From NCBI RefSeq assembly GCF_031951985.1, contig NZ_JAVLVU010000001.1:5421926-5485925 (forward strand): a DNA stretch of 64,000 nucleotides. The letters are read 5' to 3'. Below are positions 24,580-33,200 of the stretch, one piece after another (position 1 is the stretch's first letter; every line of letters starts with the position of its first letter). Position numbers and translations under genes: made by a program. The stretch is from Mucilaginibacter terrae (GTDB taxonomy: Bacteria > Bacteroidota > Bacteroidia > Sphingobacteriales > Sphingobacteriaceae). Under the pieces are notes generated by a model that saw nothing but the letters and a program-made list of their open reading frames with translations, had not been told where the DNA came from and made no database searches.

Positions 24580-25020
24580 ATGTCACCTAAAGCCTTTTTA
24601 TCATTTTTTGGATTTGTTTTATTATTGGCCGGTACTTTTTGTCCGTTGCTGCGTGCCTTTGGCCTCAAAACATTCGATTTGTATGCGATGGAAAAGGCAT
24701 TTGGCATGGTGGTATTGCTAATGGCCGTTGTAGGTATAGCCTGCTTGCTGTTACGCCAGTTTAAAATTGCCCGTATTGCAGCATTTATTGGTTTGGGGTT
24801 AGTGGCTTTGGTATTTATAGCCGCATGGTTTAAAGTGCATACCACTTTTAGCTTTATTCCTTTTAAGGGAATTGCAGGCTTTTTTACTAATCAAATTAAA
24901 TTTAAATGGGGTTGGTACCTGTTATTTGCGGGCCCGGTGATCAGCATTTTGGCTAATCCTAAAGAAAGATTTACCATACCACAACAAACTACCGCAAATG
25001 GTGTTGAACCACAAAAATAG
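24580..25020 (+). CDS. Integral membrane protein of unknown function
   Basis: A 146-residue protein with four predicted membrane helices (about 5-25, 45-62, 65-86 and 112-132). The first loop and 'FGLKTFDLYAMEK' give it a fold reminiscent of small four-helix membrane DUFs. No functional residues stand out. It is followed six bases later by the DUF486 gene, so the two are probably co-transcribed. Confidence 0.75.
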   Translation: MSPKAFLSFFGFVLLLAGTFCPLLRAFGLKTFDLYAMEKAFGMVVLLMAVVGIACLLLRQFKIARIAAFIGLGLVALVFIAAWFKVHTTFSFIPFKGIAGFFTNQIKFKWGWYLLFAGPVISILANPKERFTIPQQTTANGVEPQK

Positions 25021-25026
25021 TTTGCT

Positions 25027-25404
25027 ATGCTGGCTCGTGGAATTAAAACTATCCTGTTTCTAATTATCTCTAATACATTTATGACGTTTGCCTGGTACGG
25101 GCATTTGCGTTTTAAAGATTTTCAATGGTCTAAAAATCTCCCGCTTATTTCAATTATATTGCTGAGTTGGGGGATGGCTTTTTTCGAATACCTTTTTCAG
25201 GTTCCTGCTAACAGGGCGGGTTTTAAGGAGGATGGCGGACCATTTAGTTTAGTGCAGCTCAAGGTAATACAAGAGGCACTTACCATCATAATATTCATGA
25301 TATTTACCACCGTTTTTTTCAAAACCGAAAAATTTGCCTGGAATCACTTTTTGGGTTTCGGACTTATTTTACTGGCCGTTTTTGTGGTTTTTAAAAAATG
25401 GTAA
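25027..25404 (+). CDS. DMT/DUF486 family membrane protein
   Basis: A 125-residue protein with four membrane helices. 'SNTFMTFAWYGHLRF', 'WGMAFFEYLFQVPANRAGF' and 'FSLVQLKVIQEALTIIIFM' are the hallmarks of the DUF486 family, small members of the drug/metabolite transporter superfamily. Substrate unknown. It follows another small membrane protein gene closely. Confidence 0.88.
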   Translation: MLARGIKTILFLIISNTFMTFAWYGHLRFKDFQWSKNLPLISIILLSWGMAFFEYLFQVPANRAGFKEDGGPFSLVQLKVIQEALTIIIFMIFTTVFFKTEKFAWNHFLGFGLILLAVFVVFKKW

Positions 25405-25508
25405 ACTATCCTTTACTTGAGGATTTTATTTTATCATATTTCATTTATTATTAGCTTTGGTTCGTTAGCTATTTTGTGTAGTTCACACTTACATTCTTAA
25501 CCTATAAC

Positions 25509-28500
25509 ATGTTTAAATTAAATTTTCGTGCGCAGGTAATGATCGGCTTTGCCGTTGCTATTATATTGGTTTTTGCTTTAGGTATATTTTCTTATAAAAG
25601 CATAAGGCAATTAGAGCAGAACCAGGAAGAGGTAGATCATAGTCAGCAACTCGTAACTGCTTCACGGCAAACACTTCAGTTATTAATTGACGCTGAAACG
25701 GGCACACGTGGTTATGTAGCTACCGGTCAAACAGCCTTTTTAGACCCATATAAAGCTACCGTAACTAAGCTTGGGTTAAACCTTACCAAACTCGAAGGTT
25801 TAGTTGAAAACGACCCCGATCAGCAAGAGAATATTAATAACCTGATCACTTCTGCCAATGATAAGTTGGTAACGATGAAGAACAACATTGATATGCGTGA
25901 TACCAAAGGGTTGGATTACGTGGTTCAAAGTGGTATGCTGCTTAAAGGCAAAGAAGTGATGGACCAGGTGCGTAAGCTTGTTGCCGATATTAACGATGTA
26001 GAAATCCGCTCACTTGACATTAGTAAGAAAAAAACACAGCAAGCTGCCGATCAAACCATATTGGCTACCGAAGTTGGTTCTGCTGTGTTTTTGATCATTA
26101 TTATTGTGCTTTTCTTCTATATACAAAAAACTTTCGAACAACAGAAAAAAGCCGAGGAAGAGGTTAAAAATGCCAATGCCGAGCTGGGCGCTGTACTTGC
26201 CGAAAACGAAGCGCAGAACTGGTTGCTTACCGGCGTTGGGCAGTTGAACGAGAAGATGCAGGGCCAGCAAAATGAGAAGGAGCTGTCGGAAAACGTATTG
26301 AGCGAAGTTTGTAAATATACCAATGCGCTAAGCGGTACCCTGTATTTATATAATGAAAATGATGAGCATTTAGATTTATACTCTTACTATGCTTTTCATG
26401 ATATAACTGCCCTTAAGCCTAAAATAAAACTATCTGAAGGTTGGATGGGGCAGGTTGCTCAAGACCAAAAAGCTGCCACTATAAAGGGGAACTTGAATGA
26501 TAAACTTAAACTTCAAACCTCGATAATTGACCAGGAACTGGCCGAAATTATGATCGTGCCTTTCTTTTTTGATAAAAAGCTGAAAGGTGTAATGGAAGTT
26601 GCCTTTCAGAAAGAGGTAAGCGATATAAACCGCGATTATATATTAGCAGCTGCCGAAGATATTGGCATTGCCATCAACACCGCACAGGCCCGTACCATAA
26701 TGCACGACCTGTTTGAAGAAACCCAGCAACAGGCCGAAGAGCTGGAGGCACAACAAGAGGAAATGCGCGTTACGAATGAAGAGCTTCTCAATAAAACCGA
26801 AATGCTGCAGGCTTCGGAAGAAGAGTTGCGCGTTCAGCAGGAAGAGCTTCGTACTATTAATGCCGAACTTGAAGAAAAAGCCAGCTTACTCGAAGAAAAG
26901 AACCAGGCTATTGAAGAAGCCCGGGCAGCTATTAATCTTAAGGTTAATGAACTGGAAACTACTGGCAAATACAAATCGGAGTTTTTGGCCAACATGAGTC
27001 ACGAGCTGCGTACTCCACTTAACAGCATATTAGTATTGGCCCGTATATTAAAAGACAATAAGGCCGATAACCTTAATTCTGATCAAATTAAATATGCCAG
27101 TGTAATTTTCAATGCCGGTAATGATTTGCTCACCTTAATTAACGATATTCTCGACTTGTCGAAAATTGAATCGGGCAAGCTGGAAATGCAGTTTGAGCAT
27201 ATTAAGGTAGATAGTATTGTTAAAGACATGGAACTGCTGTTCTCAGAGGTGGCAGACAATAAAAAGATCAACTTTACCAACAACATTACCGGCGTACAGG
27301 CTACCATATTTACCGATAAAGTGCGCGTAGAGCAGGTAATTAAAAATCTGCTGTCGAACGCGTTTAAGTTTACGCCCGAGGCAGGCAATATCTCGCTCAA
27401 AGTATCTCCCGGTAAAAAAGAGAATACGGTTGCTTTTGCCATTAAAGATAGTGGTATAGGCATCGCCCCCGAGAAACAGCGTCTTATTTTTGAAGCATTC
27501 CAGCAGGCCGATGGCTCAACCAGTCGTAAGTACGGTGGTACAGGCTTAGGTTTGTCAATAAGCCGAGAACTGGCATCTCTTTTAGGTGGCGAAATTACTT
27601 TGACCAGTCAGGTTGGTGAGGGAGCTGAATTTACTTTGACCATTCCGGTAACAGGTACTCCAACCGCAAATGAAGAGGAACAACATGTGCCTACAGTTGA
27701 AGAATACAAGGCAAAAATGCCGGTATCTGAACCATTAAAACCGGCTTCGCAGGCGCAAATACTTAAACCCGGACGCACCACGCCTTTGGTCGTAATTGTT
27801 GAAGACGATCACAATTTTGCCGATATATTGCAAGATTATGCCCGCGATCACGGCTATGAGGCACTCATGCTGCACGAGGGTGGTAACGCTGCCGAATTTA
27901 TTAAGGATAATATGCCCGATGCTGTAATACTTGATATTATGCTTCCGGGTAAAGATGGCTGGCAGATATTAAAAGAACTGAAGGCTGATAGTGCAACCAA
28001 AGATATTCCGGTTCACCTGATGTCGGCAGGAGAGGCGGCTGCCAATCGTGTGCGTAAGGAAGGGGCTATCAGTTTCATGAAGAAGCCTATTAATACCGAA
28101 ACGCTCGACAAGTTATTTAACGACATGATGAGCCAAAGCGGTATTGCATTTAAGCAAATATTGCTGGTTGAAGATCATGAGGCGCAAAGCCAGGCTCTCA
28201 AAGACCTGATGCAAAGACAAGGCATTGCCGTTGATCAGGCGTTTACCGGCGAGCAGGCCTTTAATATGCTTCAGCAAAACGATTACCAGTGCGTTATTCT
28301 CGACCTAAACCTTCCCGATGAATCGGGGCTTGATTTGTTAGATCGCGTTAAAGCTATTGATAAGTTTGCCGAGTTACCTGTGATCGTAAACACGGCCATG
28401 GAGCTGGATAAAACATCGGTTAACCGCCTGATGCAGTATGCCAATGCCATGGTTATGAAAACCAATAAATCGGCCGATAGGTTGATCGATGAGGTTAACC

Positions 28501-28610
28501 TGTTCCTGCACAAGGTAAGCTCGGGGCCATCACCGGCCGAGGCGCCCAAAGCAGCTGCACCTTCAAAAGGTAAGGAAAGCCTAAAAGGCAAAAAAAGTGC
28601 TGATTGTTGA
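25509..28610 (+). CDS. Hybrid histidine kinase: CHASE3-GAF-HK-REC-REC (frame broken before a third REC)
   Basis: The frame encodes 1033 residues. A membrane helix (about 8-28) is followed by a CHASE3 sensor ('LLIDAETGTRGYVATGQTAF') and a second helix (about 187-208). A GAF domain spans about 240-395. A Glu/Gln-rich signalling coiled coil (405-475) has repeated 'QQEELR'-like heptads. HisKA carries His498 in 'NMSHELRTPLNS'. HATPase_c carries 'DSGIGIAPEKQ' and 'GTGLGLSIS'. Two receivers follow with Asp809 and Asp932. The frame ends 'KGKKSADC' because of one extra A in an A7 run at 28590-28596. Removing it joins this frame to the receiver at 28597, giving about 1148 residues. Confidence 0.9.
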   Translation: MFKLNFRAQVMIGFAVAIILVFALGIFSYKSIRQLEQNQEEVDHSQQLVTASRQTLQLLIDAETGTRGYVATGQTAFLDPYKATVTKLGLNLTKLEGLVENDPDQQENINNLITSANDKLVTMKNNIDMRDTKGLDYVVQSGMLLKGKEVMDQVRKLVADINDVEIRSLDISKKKTQQAADQTILATEVGSAVFLIIIIVLFFYIQKTFEQQKKAEEEVKNANAELGAVLAENEAQNWLLTGVGQLNEKMQGQQNEKELSENVLSEVCKYTNALSGTLYLYNENDEHLDLYSYYAFHDITALKPKIKLSEGWMGQVAQDQKAATIKGNLNDKLKLQTSIIDQELAEIMIVPFFFDKKLKGVMEVAFQKEVSDINRDYILAAAEDIGIAINTAQARTIMHDLFEETQQQAEELEAQQEEMRVTNEELLNKTEMLQASEEELRVQQEELRTINAELEEKASLLEEKNQAIEEARAAINLKVNELETTGKYKSEFLANMSHELRTPLNSILVLARILKDNKADNLNSDQIKYASVIFNAGNDLLTLINDILDLSKIESGKLEMQFEHIKVDSIVKDMELLFSEVADNKKINFTNNITGVQATIFTDKVRVEQVIKNLLSNAFKFTPEAGNISLKVSPGKKENTVAFAIKDSGIGIAPEKQRLIFEAFQQADGSTSRKYGGTGLGLSISRELASLLGGEITLTSQVGEGAEFTLTIPVTGTPTANEEEQHVPTVEEYKAKMPVSEPLKPASQAQILKPGRTTPLVVIVEDDHNFADILQDYARDHGYEALMLHEGGNAAEFIKDNMPDAVILDIMLPGKDGWQILKELKADSATKDIPVHLMSAGEAAANRVRKEGAISFMKKPINTETLDKLFNDMMSQSGIAFKQILLVEDHEAQSQALKDLMQRQGIAVDQAFTGEQAFNMLQQNDYQCVILDLNLPDESGLDLLDRVKAIDKFAELPVIVNTAMELDKTSVNRLMQYANAMVMKTNKSADRLIDEVNLFLHKVSSGPSPAEAPKAAAPSKGKESLKGKKSADC

Positions 28611-28956
28611 CGATGATATGCGCAATATTTTTGCTCTCAGCAGCGCACTGCAACAGTATGATTTGATAGTGGAGATAGCTAACGATGGCGACGAAGCCCT
28701 CGAAAAGTTGGAGACCACTGTTGGGGTTGATATAGTGCTGATGGATATTATGATGCCCAGAATGGATGGCTATGAAGCAACCCGCCAAATAAGAAAACAA
28801 AACAAATGGAGTAAATTACCTGTAATAGCATTAACCGCCAAGGCCATGAAAGAGGATAGGGAAAAATGTTTAGCGGCCGGGGCAAATGATTATATAACCA
28901 AACCAATTGATATGGACAGGCTTATATCATTGATGCAATTGTGGTTAGAAGGGTAA
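28597..28956 (+). CDS. Third receiver domain, separated from the hybrid kinase by a frameshift
   Basis: A 119-residue receiver domain: 'LIVDDDMRNIFALSSALQQY', phospho-acceptor Asp50 in 'VLMDIMMPRMDGYE', 'ALTAKAM' and 'DYITKPID'. The only start is a GTG directly after the A7 run, and 'GKK' plus 'VLIVDDD' is the usual continuous sequence in multi-receiver kinases of this type. It is therefore most likely the C-terminus of the preceding kinase, split by a single-base insertion. If the shift is real, the receiver may still be made as a separate protein from the GTG. CheR follows after three bases. Confidence 0.85.
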   Translation: MLIVDDDMRNIFALSSALQQYDLIVEIANDGDEALEKLETTVGVDIVLMDIMMPRMDGYEATRQIRKQNKWSKLPVIALTAKAMKEDREKCLAAGANDYITKPIDMDRLISLMQLWLEG

Positions 28957-28959
28957 TTT

Positions 28960-29799
28960 ATGATTAATGATAGTACAGAAGCGGAAGGTTTAACGCCAAC
29001 TGATATAAACGAGCTGGTAAACGTAGTAAAAAAAATACATGGATTTGATTTTTCGGGGTATTCAAAGGCTTCATTAAAGCGACGCATAACCCGTGTTATG
29101 CAGCTTAAAAAGCTTGAATTTTATGATTTGAAGCATCTACTGGTTAATGATCCTGTATTTTTTCAGCATTTTTTGGAGGAGGTTACTGTAAATGTAACCG
29201 AAATGTTTCGCGACCCTCATTTTTACAAGGCACTTAACACCCAGATATTGCCTTACTTGTCAACCTTTCAGCATATAAAAGCCTGGAGTGCGGGTTGCTC
29301 GTCGGGCGAGGAGGTTTATTCATTATCCATACTTTTGCGTGAGGCCGGCTTGCAGAATAAATCGTTTATATACGGCACCGATATTAATACCGAGGTACTT
29401 AAAGAAGCTAAAAAAGGAATTTACAGCCTGCGTAAAATAAAATCATATGCCGAAAATTACCAGTACAGTGGTTTGCCCGGCACCATAACCGATCATTTTA
29501 CCATTTTGTATGATGCCGCAAGTATTCATACGGAGTTAAAGCAAAACACGCTGTTTTCGGTACATAATTTAATATCCGACAATGTGTTTAACGAATTTCA
29601 GTTGATTAGTTGCCGCAATGTGTTTATTTATTTCGAATCGCACTTGCAGGAAAAAATATTAGACCTGTTTTACCGTAGCCTTTGTCCGCTGGGTTTTTTA
29701 TGCCTGGGTAGCAAAGAGGCCATACGGTCTGAAGCGTTTAAAAAGCGTTTTAAAACCATTAATTCCAAAGAAAACATATACCAAAAAATTGGAGCTTAA
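28960..29799 (+). CDS. cheR: CheR-type protein-glutamate methyltransferase
   Basis: A 279-residue SAM-dependent methyltransferase. The N-terminal helical domain contains 'YSKASLKRRITRVMQLKK', and the catalytic domain contains 'EVTVNVTEMFRDPHFY', 'WSAGCSSGEEVYSLSIL' (SAM binding), 'YGTDINTEVLKEAKKGIYS' and 'LISCRNVFIYFE'. The usual targets are glutamates in chemoreceptor coiled coils, but no chemoreceptor, CheA or CheW is nearby. It sits between two hybrid kinases and is followed by CheB, so its substrate may be a kinase coiled coil (inference). Confidence 0.93.
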   Translation: MINDSTEAEGLTPTDINELVNVVKKIHGFDFSGYSKASLKRRITRVMQLKKLEFYDLKHLLVNDPVFFQHFLEEVTVNVTEMFRDPHFYKALNTQILPYLSTFQHIKAWSAGCSSGEEVYSLSILLREAGLQNKSFIYGTDINTEVLKEAKKGIYSLRKIKSYAENYQYSGLPGTITDHFTILYDAASIHTELKQNTLFSVHNLISDNVFNEFQLISCRNVFIYFESHLQEKILDLFYRSLCPLGFLCLGSKEAIRSEAFKKRFKTINSKENIYQKIGA

Positions 29800-30376
29800 T
29801 GCTGATATTAAGAGGAGGTGGCAAAATTCAAAAGTGCTGCTGCTTGCAGGGTCGGCCGGCTCTTTCAAGTTGCTTTTTCATGCGGTAAAGCATTTGCCAC
29901 GTGATCTTAATAAAACGGTTATCATTATTATTCACAGGAAAAAAAACTTTTTCAGCGAAATTGAAAAACTGTTCGCCGAAAATAGCCGTATGTACCTTCG
30001 CGAAATAAGCGATAAGGACATTATAGATAGCAACTCTATTTACATTGCCCCCGCCAACTACCACACCCTGATTGAAAATGAGAAACAATTTAGTTTAGAT
30101 GTATCTGAACCGGTTTGGTACTCAAAACCATCTATTGATGTGACGTTTGAAAGCGCTGCCGAGGTATTCAAAGGTAACTGTACCGCTATACTATTATCGG
30201 GAGCTAATCAGGATGGGGCAGAGGGATTATTAAAATTACGTAACAATGGATCGTTAACCATCGTACAAGACCCCACTGATGCAGAGATGAGGGATATGCC
30301 AATGGCCGCTATAAATATTAATGCGGCCGATTATGTGTTGAAAGCAAGTGAAATATTTCAGCTATTAGAGGTTTAG
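29789..30376 (+). CDS. cheB: CheB-type methylesterase, catalytic domain only
   Basis: A 195-residue stand-alone methylesterase domain without the usual receiver domain. The catalytic triad is seen as Ser22 ('AGSAGS'), His49 ('IIIHRKK') and Asp142 ('GANQDGAEG'). 'IYIAPANYH' and 'VQDPTDAEMRDMPMAA' are family motifs. The frame's first start is a TTG at 29789 that overlaps cheR by 11 bases; no ATG is available near the start, so the exact N-terminus is uncertain. Lacking a receiver, it must be regulated differently from E. coli CheB. Confidence 0.9.
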   Translation: MELNADIKRRWQNSKVLLLAGSAGSFKLLFHAVKHLPRDLNKTVIIIIHRKKNFFSEIEKLFAENSRMYLREISDKDIIDSNSIYIAPANYHTLIENEKQFSLDVSEPVWYSKPSIDVTFESAAEVFKGNCTAILLSGANQDGAEGLLKLRNNGSLTIVQDPTDAEMRDMPMAAININAADYVLKASEIFQLLEV

Positions 30377-30406
30377 CCCTCATTTTATGTAACTTTATCC
30401 AATAAT

Positions 30407-32350
30407 ATGAGTGTTAATATACTAATAGTTGATGACAGAGAAGAAAATATCATAGCGCTGGAAGCTTTGCTCAGGCGCGATGACATTAATATTCTATCTA
30501 CAACATCACCTAATGAGGCTTTGCGTATAGCATGGGAAAACCCCATTAGCATTGCCTTGGTTGACGTACAGATGCCTGATATTGACGGTTTTGAGCTGGT
30601 GGAAATGTTAAAGGCAAATCCACGGACCAAAGATATTCTCATCATATTTGTAACAGCTATCTCTAAAGAATCTAAATACGCGGTTAAGGGCTTTGGCACC
30701 GGCGCTGTGGATTATCTTTACAAGCCCCTCGACCCATATATTACAGCCGCTAAGGTCGATTCATTCATACAACTTGCACAACATCAGCAAGATATTAAAG
30801 CCAAAAACGAAGAACTTCAGAATTTTGCCATTATGGTTAAAAATTCGGCCGATATTATCACTACGGTTGATGCAAAAACCTTCCGCATACTTAGTATTAA
30901 CCAGGCTGTAAGCAAAATTTTGGGCTACCAGGTTGCCGAGCTTGACAATAAAAGTATTATTGATTTAGCGGCAGCACATGAGCATTCAAAGTTTCGTAAA
31001 AAGCTGTCGGAAATTGTGAATAACAACCTGGCATATGCCGTAGCCGAGTACCAGTTTGAAACTTTTGATAAGCATACCATTTGGGCCGAATGCCGTATTA
31101 CCTACAGCAACAAAATCCTTTTTATCAATATCAGCGATGTATCTCCTCAAAAAAGCTACCAGCAGGAGCTCATTAAATCAAAAGACGCCGCCGATGCATC
31201 CCGCAAGGTAAAAGAGAGCTTTTTGGCCAACATGAGCCATGAGTTGCGTACCCCGGTAAACGGCATTATTGGTTTAACCAATATGTTGCGCAAAGGTGAG
31301 CTTGATGAACATCAAAGAAATATAGTTGATTTACTGGATGTATCCTCACAATCGTTATTAGGTGTTATTAACGATGTGTTGGATATATCGAAAATAGAGG
31401 CAGGAAAATTCAGCATTATACGTAAGCCAAACGATATCAGGCAAATTGTACAGGCAACATTTGATTTATTGAAATATAAAGCAGATGAAAAGAACATCGA
31501 TCTGTTGCTCGAAATTGATAACGACGTACCAAATTGCTTGTTGTTTGATGCCCTGCGCCTCAACCAGATATTGATGAACCTGTTGAGCAATGCTATTAAG
31601 TTTACCGAGCGCGGTTATGTTAAACTGGTGCTCTCGGTGCTGCAAAAAGTTGATAGCAACGTTAAAATTAAATTCAGCGTTACTGATACCGGTATAGGTA
31701 TAGCGTCTGATCGACTGGCCAAAATATTCGATTCGTTTGAGCAGGCCGAAGACGATACGCTGGTAAAATACGGCGGTACCGGTTTAGGCTTAACCATTGT
31801 TAAAAAACTGATTGAACTTAAGGGTGGCGAACTTACCGTGAGCAGCCAGATAGGCGTTGGCAGTGTATTTAATTTTACCAACTGGTATGCTGTGACCGAT
31901 ACGCCTAAGGCTGAGATCAAAGATCTGACACCTAAAAAAGCGTTAGTGCCGTTTATTGATGTACATGTTTTGGTGGCCGAAGATAACCTGGTGAACCAGT
32001 TCATGATGTCGAAAATGCTGAAAGACTGGAACGTTAACTTTGAAATTGTAGATAACGGGCAAAAAGTATTGGATAAGTTATTGGCCAAAGATTTTGACCT
32101 GATACTAATGGACACCCATATGCCCGAAATGAATGGATATGATGCCGCCAAGAACATACGCATGAACTTTGCCGAGCCTAAACGCAGCATCCCGATCATA
32201 TCGTTATCAGCCGCCACGTTCGATCATGAACAACAGCAGGCCCTATCTGCAGGTATGAACGATATTTTATCCAAACCATTCCAGCCCCACCATCTGCATG
32301 AAAAAATGCAGAAGTTGATCGATATTTCAAAAGGGAAGCAATTGGTGTAA
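30407..32350 (+). CDS. Hybrid histidine kinase: REC-PAS-HK-REC
   Basis: A 647-residue soluble protein. The N-terminal receiver has 'ILIVDDREENIIALEALL' and Asp53. A PAS domain follows (about 145-255, 'VDAKTFRILSINQAVSKILG'). HisKA has His278 in 'NMSHELRTPVNG', and HATPase_c has 'NLLSNAIKFTERG' and 'GTGLGLTIVKKL'. The C-terminal receiver has Asp569 in 'LILMDTHMPEMNGYD'. With no membrane segment, it probably receives its signal from the upstream kinase through the N-terminal receiver. It is the last gene of the kinase-cheR-cheB cluster. Confidence 0.93.
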   Translation: MSVNILIVDDREENIIALEALLRRDDINILSTTSPNEALRIAWENPISIALVDVQMPDIDGFELVEMLKANPRTKDILIIFVTAISKESKYAVKGFGTGAVDYLYKPLDPYITAAKVDSFIQLAQHQQDIKAKNEELQNFAIMVKNSADIITTVDAKTFRILSINQAVSKILGYQVAELDNKSIIDLAAAHEHSKFRKKLSEIVNNNLAYAVAEYQFETFDKHTIWAECRITYSNKILFINISDVSPQKSYQQELIKSKDAADASRKVKESFLANMSHELRTPVNGIIGLTNMLRKGELDEHQRNIVDLLDVSSQSLLGVINDVLDISKIEAGKFSIIRKPNDIRQIVQATFDLLKYKADEKNIDLLLEIDNDVPNCLLFDALRLNQILMNLLSNAIKFTERGYVKLVLSVLQKVDSNVKIKFSVTDTGIGIASDRLAKIFDSFEQAEDDTLVKYGGTGLGLTIVKKLIELKGGELTVSSQIGVGSVFNFTNWYAVTDTPKAEIKDLTPKKALVPFIDVHVLVAEDNLVNQFMMSKMLKDWNVNFEIVDNGQKVLDKLLAKDFDLILMDTHMPEMNGYDAAKNIRMNFAEPKRSIPIISLSAATFDHEQQQALSAGMNDILSKPFQPHHLHEKMQKLIDISKGKQLV

Positions 32351-32370
32351 ATAAGGTATCGCAACAGGAG

Positions 32371-32404
32371 GCACTGATGTAATAAAATCTTCATTACGCA
32401 GTGC
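32371..32404. terminator. Hairpin between the kinase cluster and ccmB
   Basis: Arms GCACTG and GTAAT pair with ATTAC and CAGTGC across a 9-base loop. There is no strong T run next to it, so termination is possible but not certain. Confidence 0.4.
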
Positions 32405-32446
32405 ATTGGTGCGTTTTTGTGCCACCAACACAAACTTAATAAATTC

Positions 32447-32454
32447 TATATTTG
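32447..32454 (+). promoter_or_regulatory. Candidate -7 box (TATATTTG), leaderless ccmB
   Basis: TATATTTG ends 5 bases before the ATG of ccmB at 32460. This would give a leaderless or nearly leaderless message. No -33 TTG at 17-23 bases was found. Confidence 0.5.
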
Positions 32455-32459
32455 CACCG

Positions 32460-33143
32460 ATGGAATTATTGCGCCAAACCGGTTATTTGCTCAGGAAAGA
32501 AATTTTGTTGGAATGGCGCTCTAAGTATGCCTTTAATGGGGTGCTGTTGTACATTGTATCAACCGTTTTTGTGTGCTACATAGCTTTTAACCTAACGCCC
32601 GGCTTTACCCATAGCCAGGGCTACCCGGTGGTATGGAACGTGTTGTTTTGGATCATCATCCTGTTTGCTTCGGTTAATGCTATTGCCAAAAGCTTTTTGC
32701 AGGAGAGCCGTAGCCGTTTGCTGTATTATTACACTATTGCCAGTCCGCATGCTATTATACTCTCCAAAACCATTTACAATGCCCTGCTTATGACTTTGTT
32801 AAGTCTGCTGGCTTTAGTGGTTTATACCTTGTTTTTTAACAATACCGTGGGCGATGGTTTTTGGTACTTTTTAGTGGTATTAACTGGGAGCATTACTTTT
32901 TCTACAGTGTTTACCATGGTATCGGCTATTGCAGCCAAGGCGGGCAATAATGGTACGCTGATGGCTATTTTGAGTTTCCCGGTTATTATACCGGTAATTA
33001 TGCTGCTGGTTAAAATTAGTAAAAGTGCTATGGATGGTGTGGAGCGTAGTTTAACGTACAGCAACTTTAGCGTTTTGGCCTTAATAAATGTTATTGTAGT
33101 GGTAGTTTCGCTTATATTGTTCCCATATTTATGGCGCGATTAA
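32460..33143 (+). CDS. ccmB: Cytochrome c maturation membrane protein CcmB
   Basis: A 227-residue protein with six predicted membrane helices, the permease partner of the CcmAB ABC transporter that releases holo-CcmE from CcmC. 'LRKEILLEWRSKYAFNGVLL' and 'FASVNAIAKSFLQESRSRLLYYY' are CcmB hallmarks. The ATG at 32460 is used because it starts the conserved region and follows the promoter box; the open frame extends to 32406. The ATPase CcmA is not in this window. A carboxypeptidase-like-domain gene separates it from ccmC. Confidence 0.93.
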   Translation: MELLRQTGYLLRKEILLEWRSKYAFNGVLLYIVSTVFVCYIAFNLTPGFTHSQGYPVVWNVLFWIIILFASVNAIAKSFLQESRSRLLYYYTIASPHAIILSKTIYNALLMTLLSLLALVVYTLFFNNTVGDGFWYFLVVLTGSITFSTVFTMVSAIAAKAGNNGTLMAILSFPVIIPVIMLLVKISKSAMDGVERSLTYSNFSVLALINVIVVVVSLILFPYLWRD

Positions 33144-33165
33144 TTAACCACATCACCATAAATTT

Positions 33166-33173
33166 TATATTTG
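33166..33173 (+). promoter_or_regulatory. Candidate -7 box (TATATTTG)
   Basis: TATATTTG ends 27 bases before the ATG at 33201. No TTG at the -33 distance. Confidence 0.4.
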
Positions 33174-33200
33174 AACAACCTCGATAGTTATAAAATATTA

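Noticed and set aside
26713..26997. Small Lys/Arg-rich ORF inside the hybrid kinase
   Set aside because: It is a frame shadow of the Glu/Gln-rich coiled coil, produced by the repeated codons.
28587..28600. Programmed -1 ribosomal frameshift at the A7 run
   Set aside because: The kinase frame reads GGC AAA AAA AGT, and the receiver is in the +1 frame. A -1 slip would not reach it, so transcriptional slippage, mutation or error fit better.
29811..29816. AGGAGG as a Shine-Dalgarno site that sets the cheB start
   Set aside because: It lies inside the reading frame with no ATG at a suitable distance (the next GTG is 17 bases beyond), and this lineage rarely uses such sites.
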